From Euzebyella marina (GTDB taxonomy: Bacteria; Bacteroidota; Bacteroidia; Flavobacteriales; Flavobacteriaceae), in NCBI RefSeq assembly GCF_014855515.1, contig NZ_JACYFK010000001.1, positions 1,612,001 through 1,676,000 of the forward strand: 64,000 nucleotides of DNA, in the 5' to 3' direction. Below, in pieces: positions 8,659 to 17,800 of this stretch. A program made the translations under genes and the position numbers. How positions within the stretch are numbered: the stretch's first letter is position 1; each line of letters begins with the position of its first letter. Under the pieces are notes generated by a model. It was not told the DNA's origin and did no database searches. It saw only the letters and a program-made list of their open reading frames with translations.

Positions 8659-9708
8659 ATGAAAAATAATCAGTTAAATAGAAGAAAATTTTTAGCAACC
8701 GGAATTCTGGCCAGTGCAGGTCTCGCCTTAAAACCCTCTCCATTATTTTGTGCACCTAGTATAGTGCGTAATCTTAAAAAGCCGAATTCTTTAATTAACG
8801 GAGTTCAGATCGGGGTCATTACCTACTCGTTTCGAAGTATGCCCGACCAAAGTGCAGAGGCAACCTTAAAATATGTTACTGATTCAGGTATAAGTGCCAT
8901 TGAACTTATGGGCGATCCTGCCGAGTCTTTTGCAGGAAAACCTGAAAGCCCAATTGACAGAAGGGCTTTTTACGGATTGATGAGAGCCAAGAGAGACGGA
9001 AATATCACAGAAGACCAAGAAATTGAATTGGCGGATCTACAAGCTCAGGCCAAAGCTTACGGAGCTCAAGTAGCGGAGTGGAGAAAGAACATGTCAATGA
9101 ATTCTTTTGAAAAGCTTCGGAAGATGTACAATGATGCAGGTGTGTCAATCTATGCTTTTAAACCAAGTGCCTTCGGCAAAGATAATAGTGATGCCGAAAT
9201 AGATTGGGGAATGAAAGCCGCCAAAATATTGGGAGCAAGTCACGTTACCGTCGAGCACCCCAGTGATGACACACACACCCAAAGATTGGGTAAAATTGCC
9301 AAAGAAAATAAGGTTTATATGGCCTACCATGGCCATGAGCAACAAACACCTACCTTTTGGGACACCGCCTTGAAACAGTCGGAATATAACGCCTTGAATT
9401 TGGATTTGGGCCATTTTGTGGCCGCAGGTAATAGCCAACCCCTTGAGATTATCAAAAGTAAACATCAGCATATAAAAAGTATGCATATGAAAGACCGCCA
9501 GACCCCTGCGCACGATAAAGGTAACTTGGTTTGGGGCACGGGCGACACACCGCTAGAAGAAGCTTTACAATTGATGAGAGATCAAAAGTATAAGTTTCCG
9601 GGTACGATTGAACTGGAATATGAGATACCCGTGGGATCAAATGCGGTTCAAGAAGTTCAAAAATGTTTGGCGTATTGTAAGAAAGCTTTGGATAAAAGAG
9701 CTCATTGA
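8659..9708 (+). CDS. Tat-exported sugar phosphate isomerase/epimerase-family TIM barrel protein
   Basis: 349 residues from ATG 8659; the upstream in-frame TTG at 8632 is rejected because the Tat signal NRRKFLATG (R8-R9) then sits at the normal distance from the start. The body is an AP-endonuclease-2/xylose-isomerase-like TIM barrel: an N-terminal GVITYSFRS, then HVTVEHPSD, AYHGHEQ, LDLGHF, SMHMKDRQ and ELEYEIP, which place His, Asp and Glu for a divalent metal. Exported members of this family are common in Bacteroidota sugar loci and usually have unknown substrates. It is divergent from a sulfatase and ends 1 base from the convergent FUSC gene. Confidence 0.82.
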   Translation: MKNNQLNRRKFLATGILASAGLALKPSPLFCAPSIVRNLKKPNSLINGVQIGVITYSFRSMPDQSAEATLKYVTDSGISAIELMGDPAESFAGKPESPIDRRAFYGLMRAKRDGNITEDQEIELADLQAQAKAYGAQVAEWRKNMSMNSFEKLRKMYNDAGVSIYAFKPSAFGKDNSDAEIDWGMKAAKILGASHVTVEHPSDDTHTQRLGKIAKENKVYMAYHGHEQQTPTFWDTALKQSEYNALNLDLGHFVAAGNSQPLEIIKSKHQHIKSMHMKDRQTPAHDKGNLVWGTGDTPLEEALQLMRDQKYKFPGTIELEYEIPVGSNAVQEVQKCLAYCKKALDKRAH

Positions 9709-9709
9709 T

Positions 9710-11905
9710 TCAGGCTCGGGATGCTAGTTTCACCAATTTATTGCTAAGTGAAAAGAGCCAATGTAGTTGTTCGAGTATCAAGTGCGCTTCTTGAAGTCGT
9801 CTTCTGGTACGGTCATTGGGTGGGGTAGCTTCTATTGAGTTGTTAAGACTACGGTGTAGTTGCTTGAACTTTATTTCATTGTCCATTGTCTCGCTACCAT
9901 TCTTATTTTTCTTTAGAATTTGAATCGTATGGTCAAGATTGTTGTCAATTAAATTTGCCACCTCTTTCAGTTCGTTTGAGGCACTGGTAGTCGTTTGGTT
10001 TTGAATATAGCCACTAAGAGAAGCTAATGAAGTTAGTATTCTGTGATTGTGAACGACAAGTTCATAAGTTCTTTCATAATCGATTTGTTTAGAAGAAGGT
10101 TCTTGTGTCATATCCTGAAAAGCGGTGCTGAGGTTTGAGTTCTCATCAAATGCTCTCTTTCTGGCAATTTTATATTCAATAGGAACTTCTCCTTTTCGGT
10201 CATAAAAGAGAATGATTTGTTCTAGAAAATCTTTATTGGCACTAACGCTTTTGATTACGGCATCCTCTATTTTAAGGAAGCTCCATGAGGGCCATAAGTA
10301 GTAAATCGCCAAAAAGGAAAGCACGGCACCAAAAACAGTGTCTAGAATTCTAAATTGGATGACCGATAGAATATCCGGTCGAATTATTCCGTAAATGAAA
10401 ACGACGCTTAAAGTGATGAAAGTGGCTGCGATACGATAGTTTTTTTGAACTATGGAGAAGGCCAGTACCAAGCTGACGACGCCAAGTATTCCGAATACAT
10501 AAGGACTTTTAATGAAGAAGACCACTGAAACGGCAATCAATGACCCGATCAAGGTGCCAATAATTCGCTCTTTTGTTCGCTCTTTTGTAAGCCCATAAGT
10601 TGGCCGCATAATAACGATGATAGTCAGAAGTATCCAATATGGGTTTTGAAAATCTAAAAATGACCCGATAGAAAAACCCAAAATCATGATGACGGCCAGA
10701 CGTAGCGAATGTCTAAAAATATGCGAACGCATATTAAGATTGTCAATTAGAAGACGAGGGCTGTAATCTTGATGAGGTATGAATTTTAAAGCTGTTTCTG
10801 TATTGATATAGTCATTTTCATCTATGTGTGGGTCCTCCAATAACCACTTGATTTTTTTTAGCTTTTCAAATTGCTTTTCTTGATATTCGATTAAATTGTG
10901 CAGCATCAGGTAATGCTCTACAGAAATTTCACTCTCCAAGATTTCAAGGGCGCTCCGAACTTTTTTGAATTGCTCTTCTAATAGTTTATTTTTTGAATCT
11001 AAAGCCTTTTTTGGTGTTCTATTGCCAACATATTGAAGTTGATTCGCTATTTCAAAAATAAGACCTTGAAAGTCTGAGGCCAAAGAGGGCTTTTGGCTGA
11101 ACAAAACGTTCATTTTATCATATTCGACCGGGTTGGCCAATGCCACTTCTAAAATCTCTACTAACTGGGCAAATACAAGCAGACGTTTGTTTTGGTAGAT
11201 GGAAGGTCCGGCATCTTTTCTTGATTTGATCAGTATGTCTCTTAGAGTGCCATGAAGCTCGATTAATTTATCTTGTTGTTTGGCCAAGTTCGACCTTAAT
11301 GCCAGCTGATTACTTTTGGGGTCTATGAGTTTGCCCCTTGTTTTTAAAAAACTGGCGGTAAGTTGGTAGATTTCCGACAGGGTTTCTTCGGTTTGTGCTC
11401 TCGGATTTAAATGATGCCAAATAATTATCAGGCCGAGGTACCAAAGTCCTCCAACTCCTATCCATAGGCAATGTTCATATACTTCAATTTCCTTGGCCTC
11501 ATAGGCAAAACTAAGAACCAAGGCCAAAAGGCCTGAAAAACCGATCAGAGAAGCCCTAAAACCGAATATGGCCAGATAGGCTACCGAAAAGGTTACAATG
11601 CCTAAAACGGGTAACATGTACCACTCCCGTAAGTTGAGGTAGCCGCCAATCAAACTTATGACCATCACTAAAAGAGTAGCCCAAAGAATAGAAATGACAT
11701 TGTGTCTATGGCTGCCGTTGGTATTACTGGGCGAACACCACATGGCGCCAAAAGCTACCGATAAGCCTACTTCTAAATGGCCTAGTTGAATACCTAGTAC
11801 AATGGGTATACTTACCGAGATGCCTAAAAGAATAGCTTTCGAGAAGTCAGTGCTTTTCAGGTATTTGATAAAACTTTGGCTATAGTCGAATAGGTGTTGC
11901 TTCAA
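9710..11905 (-). CDS. FUSC-family (YccS-like) inner-membrane protein
   Basis: 731 residues. It has two blocks of membrane segments, an N-terminal one (about 20-165) and a second one (about 395-545), each followed by a long, mostly helical cytoplasmic region. This is the layout of FUSC/YccS/aromatic acid exporter proteins. The second block contains NPYWILLTIIVIMRPTYGLT and RTKERIIGTLIG, a typical FUSC core with the conserved RP and GT. A substrate cannot be inferred; relatives export organic acids or aromatic compounds. The start is TTG (11903-11905), as no ATG or GTG lies between it and the upstream stop at 11921. Confidence 0.82.
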   Translation of the reverse strand: MKQHLFDYSQSFIKYLKSTDFSKAILLGISVSIPIVLGIQLGHLEVGLSVAFGAMWCSPSNTNGSHRHNVISILWATLLVMVISLIGGYLNLREWYMLPVLGIVTFSVAYLAIFGFRASLIGFSGLLALVLSFAYEAKEIEVYEHCLWIGVGGLWYLGLIIIWHHLNPRAQTEETLSEIYQLTASFLKTRGKLIDPKSNQLALRSNLAKQQDKLIELHGTLRDILIKSRKDAGPSIYQNKRLLVFAQLVEILEVALANPVEYDKMNVLFSQKPSLASDFQGLIFEIANQLQYVGNRTPKKALDSKNKLLEEQFKKVRSALEILESEISVEHYLMLHNLIEYQEKQFEKLKKIKWLLEDPHIDENDYINTETALKFIPHQDYSPRLLIDNLNMRSHIFRHSLRLAVIMILGFSIGSFLDFQNPYWILLTIIVIMRPTYGLTKERTKERIIGTLIGSLIAVSVVFFIKSPYVFGILGVVSLVLAFSIVQKNYRIAATFITLSVVFIYGIIRPDILSVIQFRILDTVFGAVLSFLAIYYLWPSWSFLKIEDAVIKSVSANKDFLEQIILFYDRKGEVPIEYKIARKRAFDENSNLSTAFQDMTQEPSSKQIDYERTYELVVHNHRILTSLASLSGYIQNQTTTSASNELKEVANLIDNNLDHTIQILKKNKNGSETMDNEIKFKQLHRSLNNSIEATPPNDRTRRRLQEAHLILEQLHWLFSLSNKLVKLASRA

Positions 11906-11931
11906 ACCAATATGAACATTTCAATTTTTTA

Positions 11932-11939
11932 CAAAAGTA
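11932..11939 (-). promoter_or_regulatory. -7 box (TACTTTTG) before the FUSC gene
   Basis: Exact TAnnTTTG match 26 bases upstream of the TTG start. It directly follows the rimM terminator hairpin and overlaps its T-rich tail. No -33 TTG is at the right distance. Confidence 0.35.
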
Positions 11940-11965
11940 AAACAACACCGATTTAGTATCGGTGT
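11940..11965 (-). terminator. Terminator of the rpsP-rimM operon
   Basis: ACACCGAT (11945-11952) pairs with ATCGGTGT (11958-11965) over a 5-base loop, with no mismatch. On the minus strand it is followed by the T-rich TGTTTTACTTTTG. It lies 32 bases after the rimM stop. Confidence 0.65.
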
Positions 11966-11996
11966 AAAGAAGGTAAGGCGGCAAAAAGTAAACTTT

Positions 11997-12527
11997 TTAA
12001 GTTAAATAAAGGTCGATAAGACCCTCTGGGGCGTTAACAAAAACCGTGCGGGTCTTTCTGTCCACTTTTAAAACAATATCATCCGTAATAGGAATCAAAA
12101 TTTGTTTACCGTCTTTGTCAACAATAAGAATTGCCTGGGCGGTAGAATCGTTAACACCGACCACCTTGCCAATATCACCTATTGATTTATCATTGACACT
12201 AAAATCAATGATTTCATGAAAGTAAAATTGGTCATCTTTTAATGGGGGCAACATGGCCAAAGGTAGATAAAGCTCATGGCCCATAATGCGGTCGGCCGAG
12301 GCTTCGTCTTTCACCTCTTCGAAATCTATTCGCAAGAGGTCTGACTTGTGCAATCGGGAGCGATCAATAAAAAATGGAACCAGATTATTGCCTTTCATCA
12401 AGACAAAAACTGATTCCATATTTTCGTAAGCTTCGGGCTCATCGGTGTCTAGCTTTGCTAGTACCTCACCCTTATAACTATATTTTGAAACGATTTTACC
12501 TAGGTAGAAACAATCTTCCTTACGCAT
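11997..12527 (-). CDS. rimM: Ribosome maturation factor RimM
   Basis: 176 residues, the normal length. It binds ribosomal protein S19 and helps to mature the head of the 30S subunit. The N-terminal RimM domain begins DCFYLGKIVSKYSYKGEVLAKLDTD; the C-terminal PRC-barrel includes GDIGKVVGVNDSTAQAILIV and ends PEGLIDLYL, both typical. It follows rpsP by 20 bases, the usual bacterial order, and is probably transcribed from the rpsP promoter. Confidence 0.97.
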   Translation of the reverse strand: MRKEDCFYLGKIVSKYSYKGEVLAKLDTDEPEAYENMESVFVLMKGNNLVPFFIDRSRLHKSDLLRIDFEEVKDEASADRIMGHELYLPLAMLPPLKDDQFYFHEIIDFSVNDKSIGDIGKVVGVNDSTAQAILIVDKDGKQILIPITDDIVLKVDRKTRTVFVNAPEGLIDLYLT

Positions 12528-12547
12528 TTCGTTTCTTGATATATGAA

Positions 12548-13096
12548 TTATTCTGCAGCTTTCTCTTCAGAAGCCTCTTCAGTTGCTTCAGCAGCTGGTT
12601 CTTCTGAACCTTCAGCAGCTTCAGCTTCGGCAGTCTCAGCTACCTCTGTTTCGGCCGCAGCTTTCAAACGAGCCTCGTTTACTTCTTTCTCTGCTTTTAA
12701 GGCTTCGGCTTTGGCTTTCTCTTTTTCTTCTTCTAGACCACTTCTTTTAGCGGTAATTTTGCCTTCTTTTTCCTCTAACCAAGCATTGAACTTTTCTTCT
12801 ACTTGTTCTTCGGTCAAAGCGCCTTTACGCAAACCAACAAGAAGGTGTTTTTTCAATAAAACGCCTTTGTATGATAAAATAGCTCTGGCGGTATCAGTAG
12901 GCTGAGCACCGTTTTGCAACCATTTTACAGAGTTGTCAACGTTTAGTTCGATTGTAGCAGGATTGGTGTTTGGGTTGTAAATTCCTAATTTTTCTAAGAA
13001 CTTACCATCTCTCTTTGAACGAGAATCGGCAGCTACTACCCAATAGAATGGTTTACCTTTCTTACCGTGTCTTTGAAGTCTAATTTTTACTGGCAT
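12548..13096 (-). CDS. rpsP: 30S ribosomal protein S16 with Ala/Glu-rich C-terminal tail
   Basis: 182 residues, against 80-90 in most bacteria. Residues 1 to about 80 are the S16 fold ([20 protein letters not shown], then the [15 protein letters not shown] segment). The rest is a charged extension that becomes almost pure Ala/Glu near the end ([20 protein letters not shown]), probably disordered or helical on the 30S surface. Such tails are frequent in Bacteroidota S16. First gene of the operon with rimM; it has a well-matched promoter at 13161-13190 and a hairpin in the leader. Confidence 0.97.
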   Translation of the reverse strand: MPVKIRLQRHGKKGKPFYWVVAADSRSKRDGKFLEKLGIYNPNTNPATIELNVDNSVKWLQNGAQPTDTARAILSYKGVLLKKHLLVGLRKGALTEEQVEEKFNAWLEEKEGKITAKRSGLEEEKEKAKAEALKAEKEVNEARLKAAAETEVAETAEAEAAEGSEEPAAEATEEASEEKAAE

Positions 13097-13111
13097 ATCA
13101 CATTAATTTGT

Positions 13112-13126
13112 GGGGTGCCCGACCCC
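13112..13126 (-). other. Stem-loop in the rpsP leader
   Basis: GGGGT (13112-13116) and ACCCC (13122-13126) pair over a 5-base GC-rich loop in an otherwise AT-rich leader, 15 bases before the rpsP start. It could be a regulatory structure, but it is short. Confidence 0.35.
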
Positions 13127-13160
13127 TGTTATTAATTCTATTTTTCCCTAAAAAGGGCTG

Positions 13161-13190
13161 CAAATATACTTCATTTCTTTTATTCTGCAA
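13161..13190 (-). promoter_or_regulatory. rpsP-rimM promoter
   Basis: TTG (13190-13188), 19 bases, then TATATTTG (13168-13161): an exact match to TTG-N17-23-TAnnTTTG of flavobacteria. Transcription would begin about 55-60 bases before the rpsP ATG. Confidence 0.75.
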
Positions 13191-13206
13191 TAAATAAAGG
13201 CTAATT

Positions 13207-14628
13207 CTACTCTCGTTCAGCCAATTGATCTTTGCCCTTGATCATATTTGAATTGTGCGAAGCTACCAATTTTTGAATTTCGAGAATGATTTCAGGGTGA
13301 TCCGCCGAAATATCGAAGTTTTCTGATGGGTCTTTGTTAAGATCGTACAGTAATGGTTTGTTGTGTTCAATACGTTCGCCAAATTGACCGTATGCCCCTT
13401 GGGTAACAAAATGGGCTTTATAGTTTTTTAGGCGAACGGCATAGATTTCATCTCCTCTATAGTAGAACATGTGATCTCTTTCACTTTCTCTATTTTCAGT
13501 TAGGCTTTTGGTGAGGTCAATACCGTCGATTATTCGGTCTTGTGATATTTTTCCTCCCGCCCATTGGGTAAAGGTGGTAAAGAGGTCCATGGTAGAACCT
13601 ATATCTGTTACGACCCCAGGCTTGATATGTCCTGGCCCCCAAAACACCGTCGGTACGCGCATACCGCCTTCCCAAGTTGTTCCTTTGCCCGCCTTTAGAA
13701 GTCCGGCGCTTCCTCCATTCAATCCAAACGAAAGCCATGGGCCGTTATCCGAGGTGAAGACAACAATCGTATTTTTTGCTAGGTCTTCTTCTTTTAATGT
13801 TTTTAATATGTTTCCGATGCCGTTGTCGATTTCTTCGACCACATCACCATAAAGGCCTCTCTTGCTCTTTCCTTTAAAAGCTTCGGATGCAAACAAGGGT
13901 ATGTGGGGCAGGTTGTGGGCCAAATAGATGAAGAAGGGTTTGTCTTTGTTCTTTTTGATATAAGATACGGCTTCATTCGAGTATCGAGTGGTAATAGTAT
14001 TTTGGTTGGCCGGCCTTTCAATTATTTCTGTATTTCGCAATAAGGGAACATTAAAATGTTCAGTTTTTATACTGTCATTACTTCTCGACCAGTAGTTTTT
14101 GTATTCATCCCCTTGAATTCTATCCATATCGTTTGAATAGGGTATGCCAAAATAATAATCAAAACCTTGGTTAGTAGGTAGGTAAGGTTCTTTATGACCA
14201 AGATGCCATTTTCCGATACAGGCGGTACTGTACCCTAAATCTTTAAGTTGTTCGGCTAACGTGATTTCATTTTCAGGAAGCCCATATTTAGAGTCGGGAA
14301 AAAGCACCCTGCTTTTGTGGCTTGCCATTCCGCTTCGAACGGGTAGTCTACCGGTTAGTAGGGCGGCTCGGCTTGGCGTACAGACGCTGGCCCCAACGTA
14401 GAAGTTGGTCCATTTTTGTCCTTCATAAGCCATTCTGTCGAGGTGAGGGGTTTTAATGGTCGGGTGGCCAAAAGGACCGATGTCTCCATAACCTAAATCA
14501 TCTGCGAAGATGATAATGAAATTGGGAGGTGTTTGATTTTGGGCGGTAAGCTTACTTGGCCCAAAAATTGTTATTAAGATGAGGGTTGAAAAAGCTTTAA
14601 TTGTGGGTGTGCGAAGGTTTAGCTTCAT
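13207..14628 (-). CDS. Secreted sulfatase (type I, CTPSR motif), arylsulfatase A/GALNS-like
   Basis: 473 residues from ATG 14628. The longer frame from 14682 is not used because M19 of that frame begins a normal signal peptide (KLNLRTPTIKAFSTLILITI, ending LTAQ). Core motifs: FADDLGYGDIG (metal-binding Asp pair), SVCTPSRAALLTGR (C83 is the formylglycine site, canonical CTPSR), GKWHLGHKEPYLP, and FTSDNGPWLSFG. The PYSNDMDRIQ segment and the spacing resemble arylsulfatase A and N-acetylgalactosamine-6-sulfatase relatives. No lipobox, so it is periplasmic. The target is probably a sulfated marine polysaccharide. It resembles the sulfatase at 7049-8491 throughout (FGIPYSNDM, KNKDKPFF, KRGLYGDV), so the two are paralogues. 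Confidence 0.92.
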   Translation of the reverse strand: MKLNLRTPTIKAFSTLILITIFGPSKLTAQNQTPPNFIIIFADDLGYGDIGPFGHPTIKTPHLDRMAYEGQKWTNFYVGASVCTPSRAALLTGRLPVRSGMASHKSRVLFPDSKYGLPENEITLAEQLKDLGYSTACIGKWHLGHKEPYLPTNQGFDYYFGIPYSNDMDRIQGDEYKNYWSRSNDSIKTEHFNVPLLRNTEIIERPANQNTITTRYSNEAVSYIKKNKDKPFFIYLAHNLPHIPLFASEAFKGKSKRGLYGDVVEEIDNGIGNILKTLKEEDLAKNTIVVFTSDNGPWLSFGLNGGSAGLLKAGKGTTWEGGMRVPTVFWGPGHIKPGVVTDIGSTMDLFTTFTQWAGGKISQDRIIDGIDLTKSLTENRESERDHMFYYRGDEIYAVRLKNYKAHFVTQGAYGQFGERIEHNKPLLYDLNKDPSENFDISADHPEIILEIQKLVASHNSNMIKGKDQLAERE

Positions 14629-14826
14629 ATCTGATATTTTGGCAGTATAAGATAATGAATAACCGTGTAGCGTTAAAAACAAATACCCTTTAATACGTCG
14701 TTGATAACTAGTTGTAACTCGGCTTTAAAAAACTAGGTCAATTGCCTAATTTTATGGGCTCTTGTTCGAAATGCTTCTTGGTATTTTGAATTGCCGCTTT
14801 CTATTGTAAATCAGAATTTTAGTTGT

Positions 14827-17800
14827 ATGTACTTAGTCTTTGATACCGAAACAACGGGTCTTCCAAAGCGATGGGATGCCCCCATAACCGATACCGAAAA
14901 CTGGCCGCGGTGTATACAGATTGCTTGGCAGTTGCATGATGCCATGGGTAATTGTATCGAACATCAAGATTATCTGGTACAACCTGAAGGATTCAATATT
15001 CCGTTCGATGCAGAGCAAATCCACGGAATTTCTACCGAATTGGCAGAGCAAGATGGTGTACCCCTTAGCGAAGTGCTAGAGAAATTTAATGATGCTATGT
15101 CGCGTACTAAATTTATAGTGGGTCAGAATGTGGGGTTTGACGTTAATATTATGGGTTCGGAGTTTTATCGAATGGGAGTTGAAAACCCTCTTCAAGAACT
15201 ACCTGTTTTGGATACCTGTACCGAAGAAACCGCCATGCTATGCCAAATACCCGGAGGTAGGGGCGGAAAGTTTAAACTTCCGACTTTAACTGAGCTGCAT
15301 GAGTTTCTGTTTGAAGAACCCTTTGCCGAGGCGCATAATGCAACCGCCGACGTTGAGGCGACCGCAAGATGTTTTTTGGAGCTTGTAAGAAAAAGGCAGT
15401 ACTCGGCGGAAAAATTAGATGTTGGGCCTGACTATTTCCGTAATTTTTCCGAAGCAAATCCGCAAGAGATTCAGCTGATCGGGCTAAGGCACATTAATCT
15501 CAAAAAAGCTTCCAAAGAGATAGCCGATGCCCTTTGGGAGAAGGATACCGGGGGTGTTTCTCAAGAAGAGATCAAAGAGAACATCAAGACTTTAGAAGAT
15601 GCCCAATTTGCGCATCTTCACAACCATTCCCAGTTCTCGGTTCTTCAATCGACAATAGATATCAAGAGTTTGGTGAAAGCTGCGGCCCAAGATAAAATGC
15701 CAGCGGTAGCTTTAACAGATCACGCCAATATGATGGGCGCCTTTCACTTTGTGAAAGAGATAGGTGCGCATAACAAAGGGGTGAGGGATAAAAACCAGGA
15801 AGCCGCTGAAAAAGGTGAGCCAGAAGTTGAAAAAGAAATTACGCCGATTATTGGCTGTGAATTTTTCGTTTGTGAAGACCATACCAATAAGAATGTAAAA
15901 GATTACGGTTATCAGATCGTAATGCTGGCAAAGAATAAAAAAGGCTATCACAATCTGGCCAAAATGTCTTCCATTGCTTACACTAACGGATTCTACTATG
16001 TGCCACGAATCGATAAAAATGTCATTCAACGCTTTAAAGATGACATTATAGTGCTGACCGGTAACCTCTATGGTGAAGTACCGGGTAAGGTATTGAACGT
16101 TGGTGAGAACCAGGCCGAAGAGGCACTTTTATGGTGGAAAGAGCAGTTTGGCGAAGACCTGTACATCGAAATGATGAGGCACGGTCAAGAAGATGAAGAT
16201 CGTGTCAATCAGGTATTGCTGCAATTTGCGCAAAAGCATGATGTAAAGCTTGTGGCCACTAACAACACTTATTATTGTGCTAAAGATGATGCAGAGGCAC
16301 ATGATATTCTGTTGTGCGTAAAAGATGGTGAAAAACAGGCGACCCCTATAGGTCGTGGAAGGGGTTATCGATTTGGACTGCCCAATCAAGAATACTATTT
16401 CAAGTCGCAAGAAGAAATGAAAGGCCTATTTCAAGATGTGCCCGAGGCCGTTTTGAATGTGCAGGAGATAGTAGATAAAATTGAGCCATTTGAATTGGCC
16501 CGCGACGTACTCTTGCCGAAATTCGGTATTCCGGATGAATTTAAAGACCCTCAAGATGATGAAGATGGGGGCAAAAGAGGCGAGAACGCCTATCTGAAAC
16601 ATATCACCTATGAAGGTGCCAAAAAACGATACGGTGAGATAACCAAAGAGATAGAAGAGCGGTTAGACTTCGAGCTCGAGATTATTAAAAACTCTGGCTA
16701 CCCAGGTTATTTTCTTATTGTTGAGGATTTTATTAGGGAGGCTCGAAATATGGATGTTTCCGTGGGGCCGGGTAGGGGCTCGGCTGCCGGTTCGGTAGTG
16801 GCTTATTGTTTGACCATTACCAATATCGACCCCATCAAGTACGACCTTCTTTTTGAGAGGTTCTTGAATCCTGATAGGGTGTCCATGCCCGATATCGATA
16901 TTGATTTCGATGATGAGGGGCGTGGTAGGGTAATGGATTATGTGATTAAAAAATACGGGGCCAATCAAGTGGCCCAGATAATCACCTATGGTACCATGGC
17001 AGCCAAATCTTCGATTCGAGATACGGCCCGTGTGTTGGATCTGCCATTAAGCGACGCCGATAGAATAGCAAAGCTGATTCCGAACATGTCGAAGCTCGCC
17101 AAGATTTTCGGTGTTTCGGAGGCAGATTTAAAAAAGAAGTTCAGGTCTGATGATCTTGAAAAAATCAATGAACTTTTAAACATTGCCGAAGGAGATGATT
17201 TAGAAGGGCAGACCCTAAAAATGGCGAGAGTACTGGAGGGGTCGGTTCGAAATACCGGAATTCATGCCTGTGGGGTGATTATTACCCCTGATGATATAAC
17301 CAATTTTGTGCCTGTATCGACAGCGAAGGATTCTGATCTTTATGTGACCCAATTCGACAACTCGGTGGTTGAAAGTGCAGGTTTGTTAAAGATGGATTTC
17401 TTGGGGTTGAAAACCTTGACCCTGATTAAAGATACGGTGAAGATTGTCAAGGCCAAGCATGGTGTCGAACTGGTGCCCGACGATTTTCCTTTAGATGACG
17501 AAAAGACCTACGAGCTCTTTCAGAAGGGAGATACTGTTGGAATATTCCAGTATGAATCCCCTGGTATGCAGAAGCATATGAAAGACCTGAAGCCTACGGT
17601 TTTTGATGATCTTATCGCCATGAACGCATTGTACCGACCGGGCCCGATGGATTATATTCCTAGTTTCATCGCCCGAAAGCATGGCAGGGAAGACATCAGT
17701 TACGACTTGGCGGATATGGAGGAATACCTGCAAGAGACCTATGGTATTACGGTCTATCAAGAGCAGGTGATGTTGCTTTCACAAAAACTGGCCGGTTTTT

